64,000 nt of DNA, from the NCBI RefSeq assembly GCF_003725695.1, contig NZ_RJSE01000007.1, positions 474,552 through 538,551 of the forward strand, in the 5' to 3' direction. Position numbers and translations under genes: made by a program. The notes beneath the pieces are model-generated. The model was not told where the DNA came from and did not search any database. It saw only the letters and a program-made list of their open reading frames with translations. The first letter of the stretch is position 1, and every line of letters begins with the position of its first letter. Below are positions 1-8,003 of this stretch, in pieces. Source of the DNA: Nocardioides marmoriginsengisoli. GTDB lineage: Bacteria > Actinomycetota > Actinomycetes > Propionibacteriales > Nocardioidaceae.

Positions 1-56
1 TGGGGGTTCTGGAAAGCTCCGAACGGCCCGTGCTTGTCGTGGGGTCTCTGCCCCCC

Positions 57-252
57 GGACGTCGAGCTTGTCGAGACGTGGTGACCTACGCGCTGTCTGG
101 CCCGCCCCCGGACGTCGAGCTTGTCGAGACGCCCTGACCTACGCGCATCCTGGCCCTCCCCAGTCGGACGTCGAGCCTGTCGAGACGCGGTGACGTGCGC
201 GCAGCCTGGCCCGCCCTCCGGACGTCGAGCTTGTCGAGGCGTGGTGACGGGT
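57..252. repeat. Four tandem copies of a 53-56 bp repeat
   Basis: Four units begin at 57, 110, 166 and 220, each with the core GTCGAGCTTGTCGAGAC or a one- or two-base variant, followed by a less conserved tail resembling GTGGTGACCTACGCG and a C-rich spacer. The core itself contains a direct repeat of GTCGAG. Two more copies lie at 14293-14353. I see no gene in positions 1-271. Confidence 0.8.
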
Positions 253-271
253 TCGGGGACTCCGTGCAAAC

Positions 272-307
272 GAGAACGGCCCCGACCGGTTGGTCGGGGC
301 CGTTCTC
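272..307 (-). terminator. Intrinsic terminator of the lytic transglycosylase gene
   Basis: A perfect 16 bp stem (272-287 with 292-307) closes a 4-base loop, 15 bases beyond the stop codon of the minus-strand gene ending at 322. On the minus strand the stem is followed by GTTTG, a weak U-tract. Confidence 0.85.
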
Positions 308-321
308 ATGGGTGCATCTCT

Positions 322-1569
322 TTACTTGCCCAACCCCAACCAGGAGAGGATCGAGTTCAGCGTGTTCGGGATGACTGACGCTGCGTCGTTCGGGGTCATG
401 CCCTCGACTCGGTTCGCGCACTTGTTCTTCGCGCCGGTGAGCAACCCGAGCGGGTCCGGGATCTTGGCGAACTGGCTGTTGCAGAAGTTCAGCGCCTCGG
501 CCAGGGAGTTCAGGGTGTCGACGACCGGCTGGGTGACGCCGGTGACGACCTCGTTGAGGGTGTCGGTGACGCCCGTCAGCGGGTTGGTCGGCACGGTCGG
601 CTTGGTCGGGGTCTCGCCGCCGTTGCCGGGGTTCTCGGTGCCGGGGTTCGACGTACCGGGCTTCGGCTTGGTCGGGGTGACCGGGGTGACCGTCTTGGCC
701 GGCTTGTTCGGGTGCGCCTTGCGGGTCTTGATGGCCGAGGAGTAGCTCGGGGTGAAGACGGTGCCGCCGTAGGTCCCGGACGGGATGGCGCTGTAGTCGC
801 CCTGGCTGTAGGCCTCCATGATCCGCAGCACCAGGTCGACGTACGCGCGGCTGTGGTTGTAGCGGAAGACCGCGGCCTCCTGGCCGGTGCGGGACGACAG
901 GTCGTCGGCGCCGGAGCAGAGGTAGACGCCGGTCGCCAGCGAGGCGTCGTCGATGTCCTGCGGGTTGCGCTCGCCGTCACCGTCGGCGTCGACCTTGACC
1001 GACGACCAGGTCGACGGGATGAACTGCATCGGGCCGACGGCGCGGTCGTAGACGGTGTCCTTGTCGAGCTGGCCGCCGTCGGTGTCCACGATCGCCTGGG
1101 TGCCGTTCTTGCCGTTCAGCTGCGGGCCGTAGATGCCGGGGCTGCTGATGCCGTCGCTGCCGAGGATGTTGCCGCCGTACTGGCCGTGGTCGGACTCGAC
1201 GCGACCGATCGCGGCGAGCAGCTCCCACGGGACGTTGCAGGTGGTGTCGGCAGCGTTGATGATCTGGGATCCGCGCTGGTAGGCGGACAGGGCCGCGGAC
1301 GGGATGCCGCTGGTGGACGCACCGGCGACGACCGAGTCGGCGGTGCCGTCGGGGACGCTGGGCGCGATCGCGCCGGGGATCGGCACGCTGGCCGGAGCCT
1401 TGATCGCCTCGCTGGGCACGGCCGCGCCGTCGGGGAGCGGGGTGCTGTCGGTGCGGGCGGCGTCGGCACTGTTGACGCCGACGAGACTCAAGGTCCAGGC
1501 GGCCGAGAGCATGGCGAGCGGAACGAGCGTCACTGCCTTGCCCTTACGGCTGTTCATGATTGCGGCCAT
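322..1569 (-). CDS. Secreted lytic murein transglycosylase
   Basis: This 415-residue protein starts with a Sec signal peptide (hydrophobic core about 13-31, cleavage near ADAAR). After a Pro/Ala-rich linker comes an MltB-like lysozyme-fold domain at about 105-250. The motif GRVESDHGQYGG carries the likely catalytic Glu125, and AVGPMQFIPSTW and FRYNHSRAYV are also family motifs. A Thr/Pro/Lys-rich linker at about 280-330 leads to a small C-terminal region with two Cys that I do not recognise. The expected role is cleavage of peptidoglycan glycan strands outside the cell. I chose the first ATG because AGGGAG lies 10 bases before it; an ATG four codons later is possible. It is transcribed alone, divergent from hemL, with a strong terminator. 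Confidence 0.85.
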   Translation of the reverse strand: MAAIMNSRKGKAVTLVPLAMLSAAWTLSLVGVNSADAARTDSTPLPDGAAVPSEAIKAPASVPIPGAIAPSVPDGTADSVVAGASTSGIPSAALSAYQRGSQIINAADTTCNVPWELLAAIGRVESDHGQYGGNILGSDGISSPGIYGPQLNGKNGTQAIVDTDGGQLDKDTVYDRAVGPMQFIPSTWSSVKVDADGDGERNPQDIDDASLATGVYLCSGADDLSSRTGQEAAVFRYNHSRAYVDLVLRIMEAYSQGDYSAIPSGTYGGTVFTPSYSSAIKTRKAHPNKPAKTVTPVTPTKPKPGTSNPGTENPGNGGETPTKPTVPTNPLTGVTDTLNEVVTGVTQPVVDTLNSLAEALNFCNSQFAKIPDPLGLLTGAKNKCANRVEGMTPNDAASVIPNTLNSILSWLGLGK

Positions 1570-1595
1570 CGTGGTGAGTCTCCCTGGTCTAAAAG

Positions 1596-1639
1596 GTCCG
1601 ATTGCGATAAATCGGACGCCACCCTCTCCAACGATTATC
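1596..1639 (-). promoter_or_regulatory. Leader hairpin and possible -10 box of the transglycosylase gene
   Basis: On the minus strand GATAAT (1639-1634) could serve as a -10 box. Just downstream the leader holds a perfect 8 bp hairpin, GTCCGATT / AATCGGAC (1596-1617), with a 6-base loop. I find no convincing -35 and no match to the c-di-AMP riboswitch that precedes many actinobacterial cell-wall hydrolases. Confidence 0.35.
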
Positions 1640-1731
1640 CCCCAAAGGGGTCACGGCGGGCCATTTCTCTTTTTTTCGGACAGGTTCGGCGGGGTGCGTG
1701 TCTAGGAGACGGACCTCCCCGGAATTCATGA

Positions 1732-1776
1732 GGCGGGTTCGGTAAGAAACTTCCTTAGCCGAATTTCAGGCCCGCC
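1732..1776. repeat. Large dyad between the transglycosylase gene and hemL
   Basis: Nested inverted arms are GGCGGG/CCCGCC (1732-1737, 1771-1776), TTCGG/CCGAA and TAAG/CTTA around a 7-base loop. The inner stem has one bulged base and the outer stem is separated by 7 unpaired bases on one side. It lies about 60 bp before hemL and could be an operator or a transcribed structure. Confidence 0.4.
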
Positions 1777-1836
1777 CGCGCCGTTCCTGGACGGGACGAT
1801 TCGCCCGGCTGCGGGGCGGTCGGGGAGAATGCGCGG

Positions 1837-3177
1837 GTGCCTACTACCTCCGAGCAATGGTTCGCGCGTGCCCGTGCCGTCACGCCCGGAGGGGTCAACT
1901 CGCCGGTCCGCGCGTTCGCGGCCGTCGGCGGCACCCCGCGCTTCATGGAGTCCGGCGCCGGTGCCTGGCTGACCGACGTGGACGGCCGGTCCTACGTGGA
2001 CCTGGTCTGCTCGTGGGGACCGATGCTTCTGGGCCACGCGCACCCGGAGGTGCTGGCCGAGGTCGGTGCCGCGATCGCCCGCGGCACCTCGTTCGGTACG
2101 CCGACGACCACCGAGGTCGAGCTCGCCGAGGAGATCGTCCGGCGGACGCCGATCGACCGGGTCCGGCTGGTCAGCTCGGGCACCGAGGCGACGATGTCGG
2201 CGATCCGGCTCGCGCGCGGCTTCACCGGCCGCGACGTCGTGGTGAAGTTCGCAGGCTGCTACCACGGCCACGTGGACTCGCTGCTGGCCCAGGCCGGTTC
2301 GGGCCTGGCGACCCTGGGCGTCAGCAGTACGCCGGGCGTCCCCGCCTCCTCGGCCGCCCAGACGATCGTGCTGCCCTACAACGACCGGGCCGCGGTCGAG
2401 GCCGCGTTCGCCGAGCACGGGGACGCGATCGCCTGCCTGATCACCGAGGCCTCGCCCGGCAACATGGGCGTGGTGCCGCCGGAGCCCGGCTTCAACGCGT
2501 TCCTCGCCGAGACCTGCACGCGGCACGGAGCGCTGTTCATCTCCGACGAGGTGATGACCGGGTTCCGGGTCTCCGCCCGCGGCCAGTGGGGCGTCGACGG
2601 CGCGGTCGAGGGCTGGGTCCCGGACCTGATGACCTTCGGCAAGGTGATGGGCGGCGGGTTCCCGGCCGCCGCGTTCGGCGGCCGCACCGACGTGATGGCG
2701 ATGCTGTCGCCGGAGGGCCCGGTCTACCAGGCCGGCACGCTCTCGGGGAACCCGATCGCGACGGCCGCCGGTCTGGCAACGCTCCGGCTGGCCGACGACG
2801 CCGTCTACGCCCGGGTCGACGAGGTCGCGGCGACCATCTCCGCCGCTGCCGCCGAGGCGCTGACGCGAGCCGGGGCGCCGTACCGGCTGCAGAGCAACGG
2901 CAACATGTTCTCGATCTTCTTCGGCGACGCCGTGGCCGGGTCCGCGGTCCGTGACTACGTCGGCGCGCAGGCCCAGGACTCCGAGGCCTTCAAGGCCTTC
3001 TTCCACGCGATGCTCGACGCCGGTGTCTACCTGCCGCCGAGTGCCTTCGAGTCGTGGTTCGTCTCCGCGGCGCACGACGACCGCGCCGTCCAGCAGGTGC
3101 TGGACGCCCTGCCGGTCGCCGCTGCCGCGGCGGCTGCCGTCTCCACCAGCACGACGTCCGGGGAGGACACCGCATGA
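1837..3177 (+). CDS. hemL: Glutamate-1-semialdehyde 2,1-aminomutase
   Basis: This PLP enzyme converts glutamate-1-semialdehyde to 5-aminolevulinate in the C5 heme pathway. The 446-residue protein opens with the family signature [12 protein letters not shown], contains [16 protein letters not shown] for PLP phosphate binding, and has the PLP lysine at Lys269 in [12 protein letters not shown]. The last 20 or so residues are a poorly conserved Ala/Ser/Thr-rich tail. The GTG start has no Shine-Dalgarno sequence, but GAGAAT ends 6 bases before it, which suggests leaderless initiation. The stop overlaps the next start as ATGA. Supplying heme beside the cytochrome c maturation genes fits the operon. 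Confidence 0.95.
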   Translation: MPTTSEQWFARARAVTPGGVNSPVRAFAAVGGTPRFMESGAGAWLTDVDGRSYVDLVCSWGPMLLGHAHPEVLAEVGAAIARGTSFGTPTTTEVELAEEIVRRTPIDRVRLVSSGTEATMSAIRLARGFTGRDVVVKFAGCYHGHVDSLLAQAGSGLATLGVSSTPGVPASSAAQTIVLPYNDRAAVEAAFAEHGDAIACLITEASPGNMGVVPPEPGFNAFLAETCTRHGALFISDEVMTGFRVSARGQWGVDGAVEGWVPDLMTFGKVMGGGFPAAAFGGRTDVMAMLSPEGPVYQAGTLSGNPIATAAGLATLRLADDAVYARVDEVAATISAAAAEALTRAGAPYRLQSNGNMFSIFFGDAVAGSAVRDYVGAQAQDSEAFKAFFHAMLDAGVYLPPSAFESWFVSAAHDDRAVQQVLDALPVAAAAAAAVSTSTTSGEDTA

Positions 3178-3920
3178 CCACGACGATCGTCCACGTGCTC
3201 CGCCACGGCGAGGTCTACAACCCGGAGGGCATCCTCTACGGGCGGGCGCCGAACTTCCACCTCTCCGACCGCGGCATCGCGATGGCGGAGCGGGTCGCCG
3301 AGCGCACCGCCGACCGGGACATCACCTACGTGGTCGCCTCCCCGCTCGAGCGCGCCCAGGAGACCGCCGGACCGATCGCGAAGGCGCACGGGCTGGAGAT
3401 CGCCACCGACGAGCGGGTCATCGAGTCGACCAACATCTTCGAGGGCAAGCCGTTCTCGGTCGGTGACGGCGTGCTGCGCCGGCCGTCCGCGTGGAAGTAC
3501 CTGTGGAACCCGTTCAAGCCCTCCTGGGGCGAGCCGTACGCCGAGGTTGCGGCCCGGATGTGGGCGGCGGTCGAGGACGCCCGGGACGCCGCCCGCGGGC
3601 ACGAGGCGGTGGTGGTCTCGCACCAGCTGCCGATCTGGATCTGCCGGCTGCACGCCGAGAAGCGCCGCTTCCTGCACGACCCGCGCAAGCGCCAGTGCAC
3701 CCTGGCCAGCCTGACCTCGTTCACCTTCGAGGGCGACGAGCTGGTCTCGGTGGGCTACTCCGAACCGGCCGGCGACATGATCCCCGAGGCCGAGCGCAAG
3801 GCGGCGTTCTCGTCGGGAACCGGGTTCGTGACCGGTGCCGTCACCGAGCCGAACGACCTGAGCGCCCAGCCCGGCTCGCAGGCGCCCGCCCGCAGCGCCG
3901 ACAGCGAGAGCTCCGACTGA
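3174..3920 (+). CDS. Histidine phosphatase family protein
   Basis: The 248-residue protein begins with the phosphoglycerate-mutase-type signature [12 protein letters not shown], in which the His of RHG is the phosphorylated residue. The second catalytic His lies in [10 protein letters not shown]. Its substrate is unknown. Orthologues sit between hemL and the cytochrome c biogenesis genes in many actinobacteria (Rv0525 in M. tuberculosis), so a link to heme or cytochrome metabolism is plausible but unproven. The ATG overlaps the hemL stop (ATGA), which indicates translational coupling. The last 40 or so residues are Ala/Ser/Pro-rich and probably disordered. Confidence 0.88.
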   Translation: MTTTIVHVLRHGEVYNPEGILYGRAPNFHLSDRGIAMAERVAERTADRDITYVVASPLERAQETAGPIAKAHGLEIATDERVIESTNIFEGKPFSVGDGVLRRPSAWKYLWNPFKPSWGEPYAEVAARMWAAVEDARDAARGHEAVVVSHQLPIWICRLHAEKRRFLHDPRKRQCTLASLTSFTFEGDELVSVGYSEPAGDMIPEAERKAAFSSGTGFVTGAVTEPNDLSAQPGSQAPARSADSESSD

Positions 3921-3922
3921 CC

Positions 3923-4504
3923 ATGCGCCGTCCCCGTTCCGTCGTCGTGCTGCTCGCGGTGGCCTTCGCCTTGCTGACCGCCGGCTGCGGCGTCGGCTTC
4001 GACGGTCTCGACGCGACCGGTGACAAGGGGTACATCGACGGCGAGGGCGTGATCACCCGGCTGCCGGTCGGCGAGCGGGTCAAGCCCGGCGAGGTCAGCG
4101 GGACCACGTTGGACGGCGAGGAGGTCTCCCTGTCGTCGTACGCCGGCAAGGTGATCGTGATCAACGTCTGGGGCTCGTGGTGCCCGCCGTGCCGGGCCGA
4201 GGCCGACGAGCTGGCCGCAGCCGCCAACGAGGTGATGCCGAAGGGCGTGGTCTTCCTCGGCATCAACACCCGCGACACCAGCGCCGACAACGCCCGTGCC
4301 TTCGAGCGCGCGCAGAAGGTGCCGTACCCCTCGATCTACGACCCGGGCGGGGAGAACCTGCTGGCCTTCCACCGCACCCTCAGTCCGAACTCGATCCCGA
4401 GCACCGTGATCATCGACAAGCAGGGCCGGGTCGCCGCGAGCGTGATGGGCCAGGTCACCAGCGCGCGCACGCTGGTCGACCTGATCGAGGACGTGAGCAA
4501 GTGA
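3923..4504 (+). CDS. resA: TlpA/ResA-family thioredoxin lipoprotein
   Basis: The 193-residue protein has a lipoprotein signal with lipobox LLTAGC near residue 20, so it should be anchored on the outer face of the membrane. The thioredoxin fold carries WCPPC at Cys87/Cys90 and a cis-Pro region at NSIPSTVIID. ResA proteins reduce the CxxCH cysteines of apocytochrome c before heme attachment, using electrons from CcdA. The gene starts 2 bases after the phosphatase stop and its own stop overlaps the ccdA start, which supports the role. Confidence 0.9.
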   Translation: MRRPRSVVVLLAVAFALLTAGCGVGFDGLDATGDKGYIDGEGVITRLPVGERVKPGEVSGTTLDGEEVSLSSYAGKVIVINVWGSWCPPCRAEADELAAAANEVMPKGVVFLGINTRDTSADNARAFERAQKVPYPSIYDPGGENLLAFHRTLSPNSIPSTVIIDKQGRVAASVMGQVTSARTLVDLIEDVSK

Positions 4505-5265
4505 CGGCCCTCTCGATCGGGACCTGGTTCCAGGAGACCGCGCTCAACGGCTCGCTCGTGCTGGCCGTCCCGGTCGCGCTGGTCGCCGGCCTGGTCTCCT
4601 TCTTCAGCCCGTGCGTGGTGCCGCTGCTGCCGGGCTACCTCTCGTACACGACGGGGCTCTCCGGGGCCGACCTGGAGTCGGCCCGGCGCGGCCGGATGCT
4701 GGCCGGCTCGTTGCTGTTCATCGGCGGGTTCTCGTTCGTCTTCATCTCCTACGGGCTGACCTTCGGCGCGGTCGGGAGCTGGCTGCACGAGTACCAGCGG
4801 CCGATCACGGTGGTCCTTGGCTCCTTCACGATCCTGCTCGGCGTCGTCTTCCTCGGTGCCGTTCCGTGGATGCAGCGCGACTGGCGCTTCCACCGGGTCC
4901 CGGCGGTCGGGCTCGCGGCAGCGCCGATGCTCGGCGTCCTCTTCGGGCTGGGCTGGACGCCCTGCATCGGGCCGACCCTGGGTGCCATCAACGCGCTGGC
5001 CTACAACGAGGCGAGCGCCGGGCGCGGAGCGCTGCTGAGCCTGATCTTCTCGTTCGGTCTCGGGCTGCCGTTCGTGATCGCCGCGATCGCGTACCGGCGC
5101 ACCCTCGGCGCGATCGGCTGGGTCCGCCGGCACCAGGCCTGGATCACCCGGATCGGCGGCCTGATGCTGATCGTCGTCGGCCTGCTGCTCGTCACCGGCT
5201 GGTGGGACGTCCTGGTGGACGAGCTGCGGTCCTCCGTCATCGTCGGCTTCACCCCGAGCGTCTGA
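4501..5265 (+). CDS. ccdA: Cytochrome c biogenesis protein CcdA
   Basis: This 254-residue protein has about six membrane helices and belongs to the CcdA/DsbD transmembrane family. It carries reductant across the membrane from cytoplasmic thioredoxin to ResA. The redox-active cysteines are visible in FFSPCVVPLLPGY and GWTPCIGPTL. The GTG start overlaps the resA stop (GTGA). Its position between resA and resB is the standard system II order. Confidence 0.93.
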   Translation: MTALSIGTWFQETALNGSLVLAVPVALVAGLVSFFSPCVVPLLPGYLSYTTGLSGADLESARRGRMLAGSLLFIGGFSFVFISYGLTFGAVGSWLHEYQRPITVVLGSFTILLGVVFLGAVPWMQRDWRFHRVPAVGLAAAPMLGVLFGLGWTPCIGPTLGAINALAYNEASAGRGALLSLIFSFGLGLPFVIAAIAYRRTLGAIGWVRRHQAWITRIGGLMLIVVGLLLVTGWWDVLVDELRSSVIVGFTPSV

Positions 5266-6905
5266 TGAGCGAATCCCCGGACGAGCGCCCCGACGACGCG
5301 CAGTACGAGAACGCGCGCGACCGCGCCGCGACGGTGGCACCACTGGCCCCGCGGGAGTTCCTGCGCTGGACCTGGCGCCAGCTCACCTCGATGCGCACCG
5401 CGCTGATCCTGCTCTTCCTGCTCGCCCTGGGCGCGGTCCCCGGCTCGGTGGTGCCGCAGAACGCCGTCGACTCGCTGGCCGCGGCGCGGTGGCGCGACCA
5501 GCACCCGTCGCTGACCCCGATCTACGAGAAGCTCGGGATGTTCAACGTCTACAGCTCGCCGTGGTTCTCGGCGATCTACATCCTGCTGATGGTCTCGCTG
5601 GTCGGCTGCATCCTGCCGCGGACGCGGGTCTACCTGCGCGCGATGCGGGCCCGGCCGCCGAAGGCGCCGCGCAACCTGGCCCGGCTGCCGGAGCACCGGA
5701 CGTTCACCACCGACCAGGAGCCCGACGAGGTCCTGCGGCACGCCCGCGCGGCGCTCCGCGGCTACCGGGTCGACCTGGCCGGACCGGTCGACGGCACCGG
5801 CTCGATCGCGGCCGAGCGCGGCTACCTGCGCGAGGCCGGCAACCTGCTCTTCCACGTCTCGGTGCTGGTCGTGCTGGTCGGCTTCGCGGTCGGCTCGCTG
5901 CTCGGCTACAAGGGCGGGGTGCTGGTGGTCACCGGCGGTCAGTTCGCCAACGTCTCCAGCCAGTACGACGAGTTCACCCCGGGCAGCCTGTTCAGCGTGG
6001 GCAGCCTGGAGCCGTTCTCGTTCAAGGTGACCGACTTCGACGTCACCTTCGACACCGGCAAGCGCAACTTCGGGCTGGCCACCGACTTCTCGGCCGGGCT
6101 GTCCTACAAGTCGTCGCCGAACGGCGAGGTGAAGACCGCGCGGATCTCGGTCAACCACCCGCTCTCGATCGACGGCACCAAGGTCTTCCTGATCGGCCAC
6201 GGCTACGCACCCGACATCACCGTGCGCGACACCGAGGGCAACGTCGAGTACTCCGGTCCGGTGATCTTCCTGCCGGAGGACACCATGTTCCGGTCCTCCG
6301 GAGTGATCAAGGTGCCGGACGCCTCGCCGAAGCAGCTCGGCTTCCGCGGCGAGTTCTACCCGACGACCGGCTTCTCGATGGAGACCGGACCGACCTCGGT
6401 CTTCCCGGACGCCAAGCTGCCGCTGCTCTCGATGCAGGTCTACGCCGGCGACCTCGGTCTCGACGACGGCATCCCGCAGTCGGTGTACGCGCTGAACACC
6501 GACAACATGAAGCCGGTGCAGAAGGACGGCAAGGACTTCCGCGTCGACCTCGCTCCCGGCAAGGGCATCATCAAGTCGGACGGCTCGCTGATCCCGAGCA
6601 CGGTGACGCTGCCGGACGGCCTGGGCACCATCACGTTCAACGGGGTCAGCCGGTTCGTGAAGCTGCAGATCAGCAAGAACCCGGCCGACGGGGTGGCACT
6701 CGCGGGCGTCGTGCTCGCGCTGCTCGGTCTGCTGGGCTCGCTCTTCATCAAGCCCCGCCGGATCTGGGTCTCGGCCCGCCGGGAAGGCGGGCGTACTGTC
6801 GTCGAGGTCGCCGGGCTGGATCGCTCGGCCGGTGGTGACCTCTCCGGCGTGGTCGACGACCTCGCCGGGAAATTGGAGAACCGGATGTCGGAGGACAAGG
6901 CATGA
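5265..6905 (+). CDS. resB: Cytochrome c biogenesis protein ResB
   Basis: The 546-residue protein has membrane helices near residues 45-65, 105-125 and 200-225, a large extracytoplasmic domain, and a last helix at about 470-490. That is the ResB/Ccs1 layout. ResB with CcsA forms the system II heme exporter and synthase that attaches heme to apocytochrome c outside the membrane. The start forms TGATG with the ccdA stop, and the stop overlaps the next gene as ATGA, so translation is probably coupled along the run. Confidence 0.93.
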   Translation: MSESPDERPDDAQYENARDRAATVAPLAPREFLRWTWRQLTSMRTALILLFLLALGAVPGSVVPQNAVDSLAAARWRDQHPSLTPIYEKLGMFNVYSSPWFSAIYILLMVSLVGCILPRTRVYLRAMRARPPKAPRNLARLPEHRTFTTDQEPDEVLRHARAALRGYRVDLAGPVDGTGSIAAERGYLREAGNLLFHVSVLVVLVGFAVGSLLGYKGGVLVVTGGQFANVSSQYDEFTPGSLFSVGSLEPFSFKVTDFDVTFDTGKRNFGLATDFSAGLSYKSSPNGEVKTARISVNHPLSIDGTKVFLIGHGYAPDITVRDTEGNVEYSGPVIFLPEDTMFRSSGVIKVPDASPKQLGFRGEFYPTTGFSMETGPTSVFPDAKLPLLSMQVYAGDLGLDDGIPQSVYALNTDNMKPVQKDGKDFRVDLAPGKGIIKSDGSLIPSTVTLPDGLGTITFNGVSRFVKLQISKNPADGVALAGVVLALLGLLGSLFIKPRRIWVSARREGGRTVVEVAGLDRSAGGDLSGVVDDLAGKLENRMSEDKA

Positions 6906-7906
6906 GCCACGCCCAGTTCGAGGTGCTCAGCAACCAGGCCGTGGCGATCTGCGGGGCGTTCTACTTCATCGCCCTGCTCGCCCACCTCGCCGAGTGGGCG
7001 GCGGGACGCAACGTGCCGCTGGACGCCGACGCGGCTGCCGACGCGGCTGCCGTCTCTGGCACCGCCTCCGCAGGCACCGCCTCCGCCGGTTCCGCGGACA
7101 CCCTGGTCGCGGTCCAGGAGTCGACCGAGAAGATGGAGCGGTTCGCGCGCTGGGGCCTGGTCGCGACCGGGGTCGCCGCCGGGGTGCACCTGGTCGCCGT
7201 GGTGGCGCGCGGACTGGCCGCGGACCCGATCCGGGTGCCCTGGGGCAACATGTACGAGTTCACCCTGACCGCGTCCCTGGTCGTGACGATCGGCTACCTG
7301 GCGCTGTACCGGAGGTTCAAGCTCGCCTGGCTCTCGCCCGTGGTCACCGGCTTCCTGCTGGTGGTCCTGATGCTCGACGCGCTGCTGCTCTACGACCCGG
7401 TCTTCAAGCTCCGCGACGCCCTGCAGTCGCCGTGGCTGGTGATCCACGTGATCGCGGCGATCATCGCGACCGGTGCCTTCACCCTCGGCGGGATGGCGTC
7501 GGTGCTCTACCTGATCAAGGAGCGCTGGCTCCGGAACCAGGGCGATCCCGACCGGACGCCGCGTCGGGTCGGCTACCTGGACCGGGTCCCGGGGCTCGTC
7601 CAGCTGGACCGGTTCTCCTACCGGGTGCACGCGTTCGCGTTCCCGATCTGGACCTTCGCCGCGCTGATCGCCGGGCCGATCTGGGCCGAGGCGGCCTGGG
7701 GCCGCTACTGGGGCTGGGACCCGAAGGAGGTCTGGGCGTTCATCACCTGGGTCGTCTACGCGGCGTACCTGCACGCCCGGGCGACCGCGGGCTGGAAGGG
7801 CCGCGCGGCGGCGATCATCGCGATCATCGGCCTGCTGACGCTGTGGTTCAACTTCGTCGGGATCAACTTCTTCTTCGGATCGGGCAGCCAGCACTCCTAC
7901 GCGTAG
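6902..7906 (+). CDS. ccsA: Cytochrome c biogenesis protein CcsA/ResC
   Basis: This 334-residue polytopic protein carries the heme-handling WWD-type motif WGRYWGWDPKEVWAF near its C-terminus, and conserved His in HVIAAI and YLHARA that would ligate heme. With ResB it makes up the cytochrome c synthetase. An Ala/Ser/Thr-rich insertion at about 40-65 includes a short repeated GTASA element and looks like a flexible loop. A terminator-like hairpin follows the stop, which marks the end of the hemL-ccsA operon. Confidence 0.93.
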   Translation: MSHAQFEVLSNQAVAICGAFYFIALLAHLAEWAAGRNVPLDADAAADAAAVSGTASAGTASAGSADTLVAVQESTEKMERFARWGLVATGVAAGVHLVAVVARGLAADPIRVPWGNMYEFTLTASLVVTIGYLALYRRFKLAWLSPVVTGFLLVVLMLDALLLYDPVFKLRDALQSPWLVIHVIAAIIATGAFTLGGMASVLYLIKERWLRNQGDPDRTPRRVGYLDRVPGLVQLDRFSYRVHAFAFPIWTFAALIAGPIWAEAAWGRYWGWDPKEVWAFITWVVYAAYLHARATAGWKGRAAAIIAIIGLLTLWFNFVGINFFFGSGSQHSYA

Positions 7907-7916
7907 GTCGCCGATC

Positions 7917-7947
7917 CGGTAGCGCGCGGGGCCGGGAGGCCCTACCG
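7917..7947 (+). terminator. Terminator-like hairpin after ccsA
   Basis: CGGTAG (7917-7922) pairs with CTACCG (7942-7947), with an inner GGGCC/GGCCC stem around GGGA. No U-tract follows. Its right arm overlaps the likely -10 box of the next gene. Confidence 0.5.
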
Positions 7948-8003
7948 TCGTCCTCGGGGAGTAGTGCCGCGTGGGGCGGCACGCCGACTTCTGGAGCACG
8001 CCC
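7943..8003 (+). promoter_or_regulatory. Promoter and hairpin leader of protease copy 1
   Basis: TACCGT (7943-7948) is a plausible -10 box 55 bases before the ATG. The leader has a perfect 7 bp hairpin GTGCCGC/GCGGCAC with loop GTGGG (7964-7982), then GGAG 8 bases before the start. An almost identical leader precedes the second copy at 10067-10127. Confidence 0.5.

Noticed and set aside
1570-1836. c-di-AMP (ydaO-type) riboswitch before the lytic transglycosylase gene
   Set aside because: Such riboswitches often precede actinobacterial wall hydrolases, but the conserved core segments are not present here and the leader is too short.
7971-8003. GTG start 11 codons upstream for protease copy 1 (and the equivalent in copy 2)
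   Set aside because: The GTG lies in the loop of the conserved leader hairpin, and the downstream ATG has GGAG and begins a normal signal peptide.
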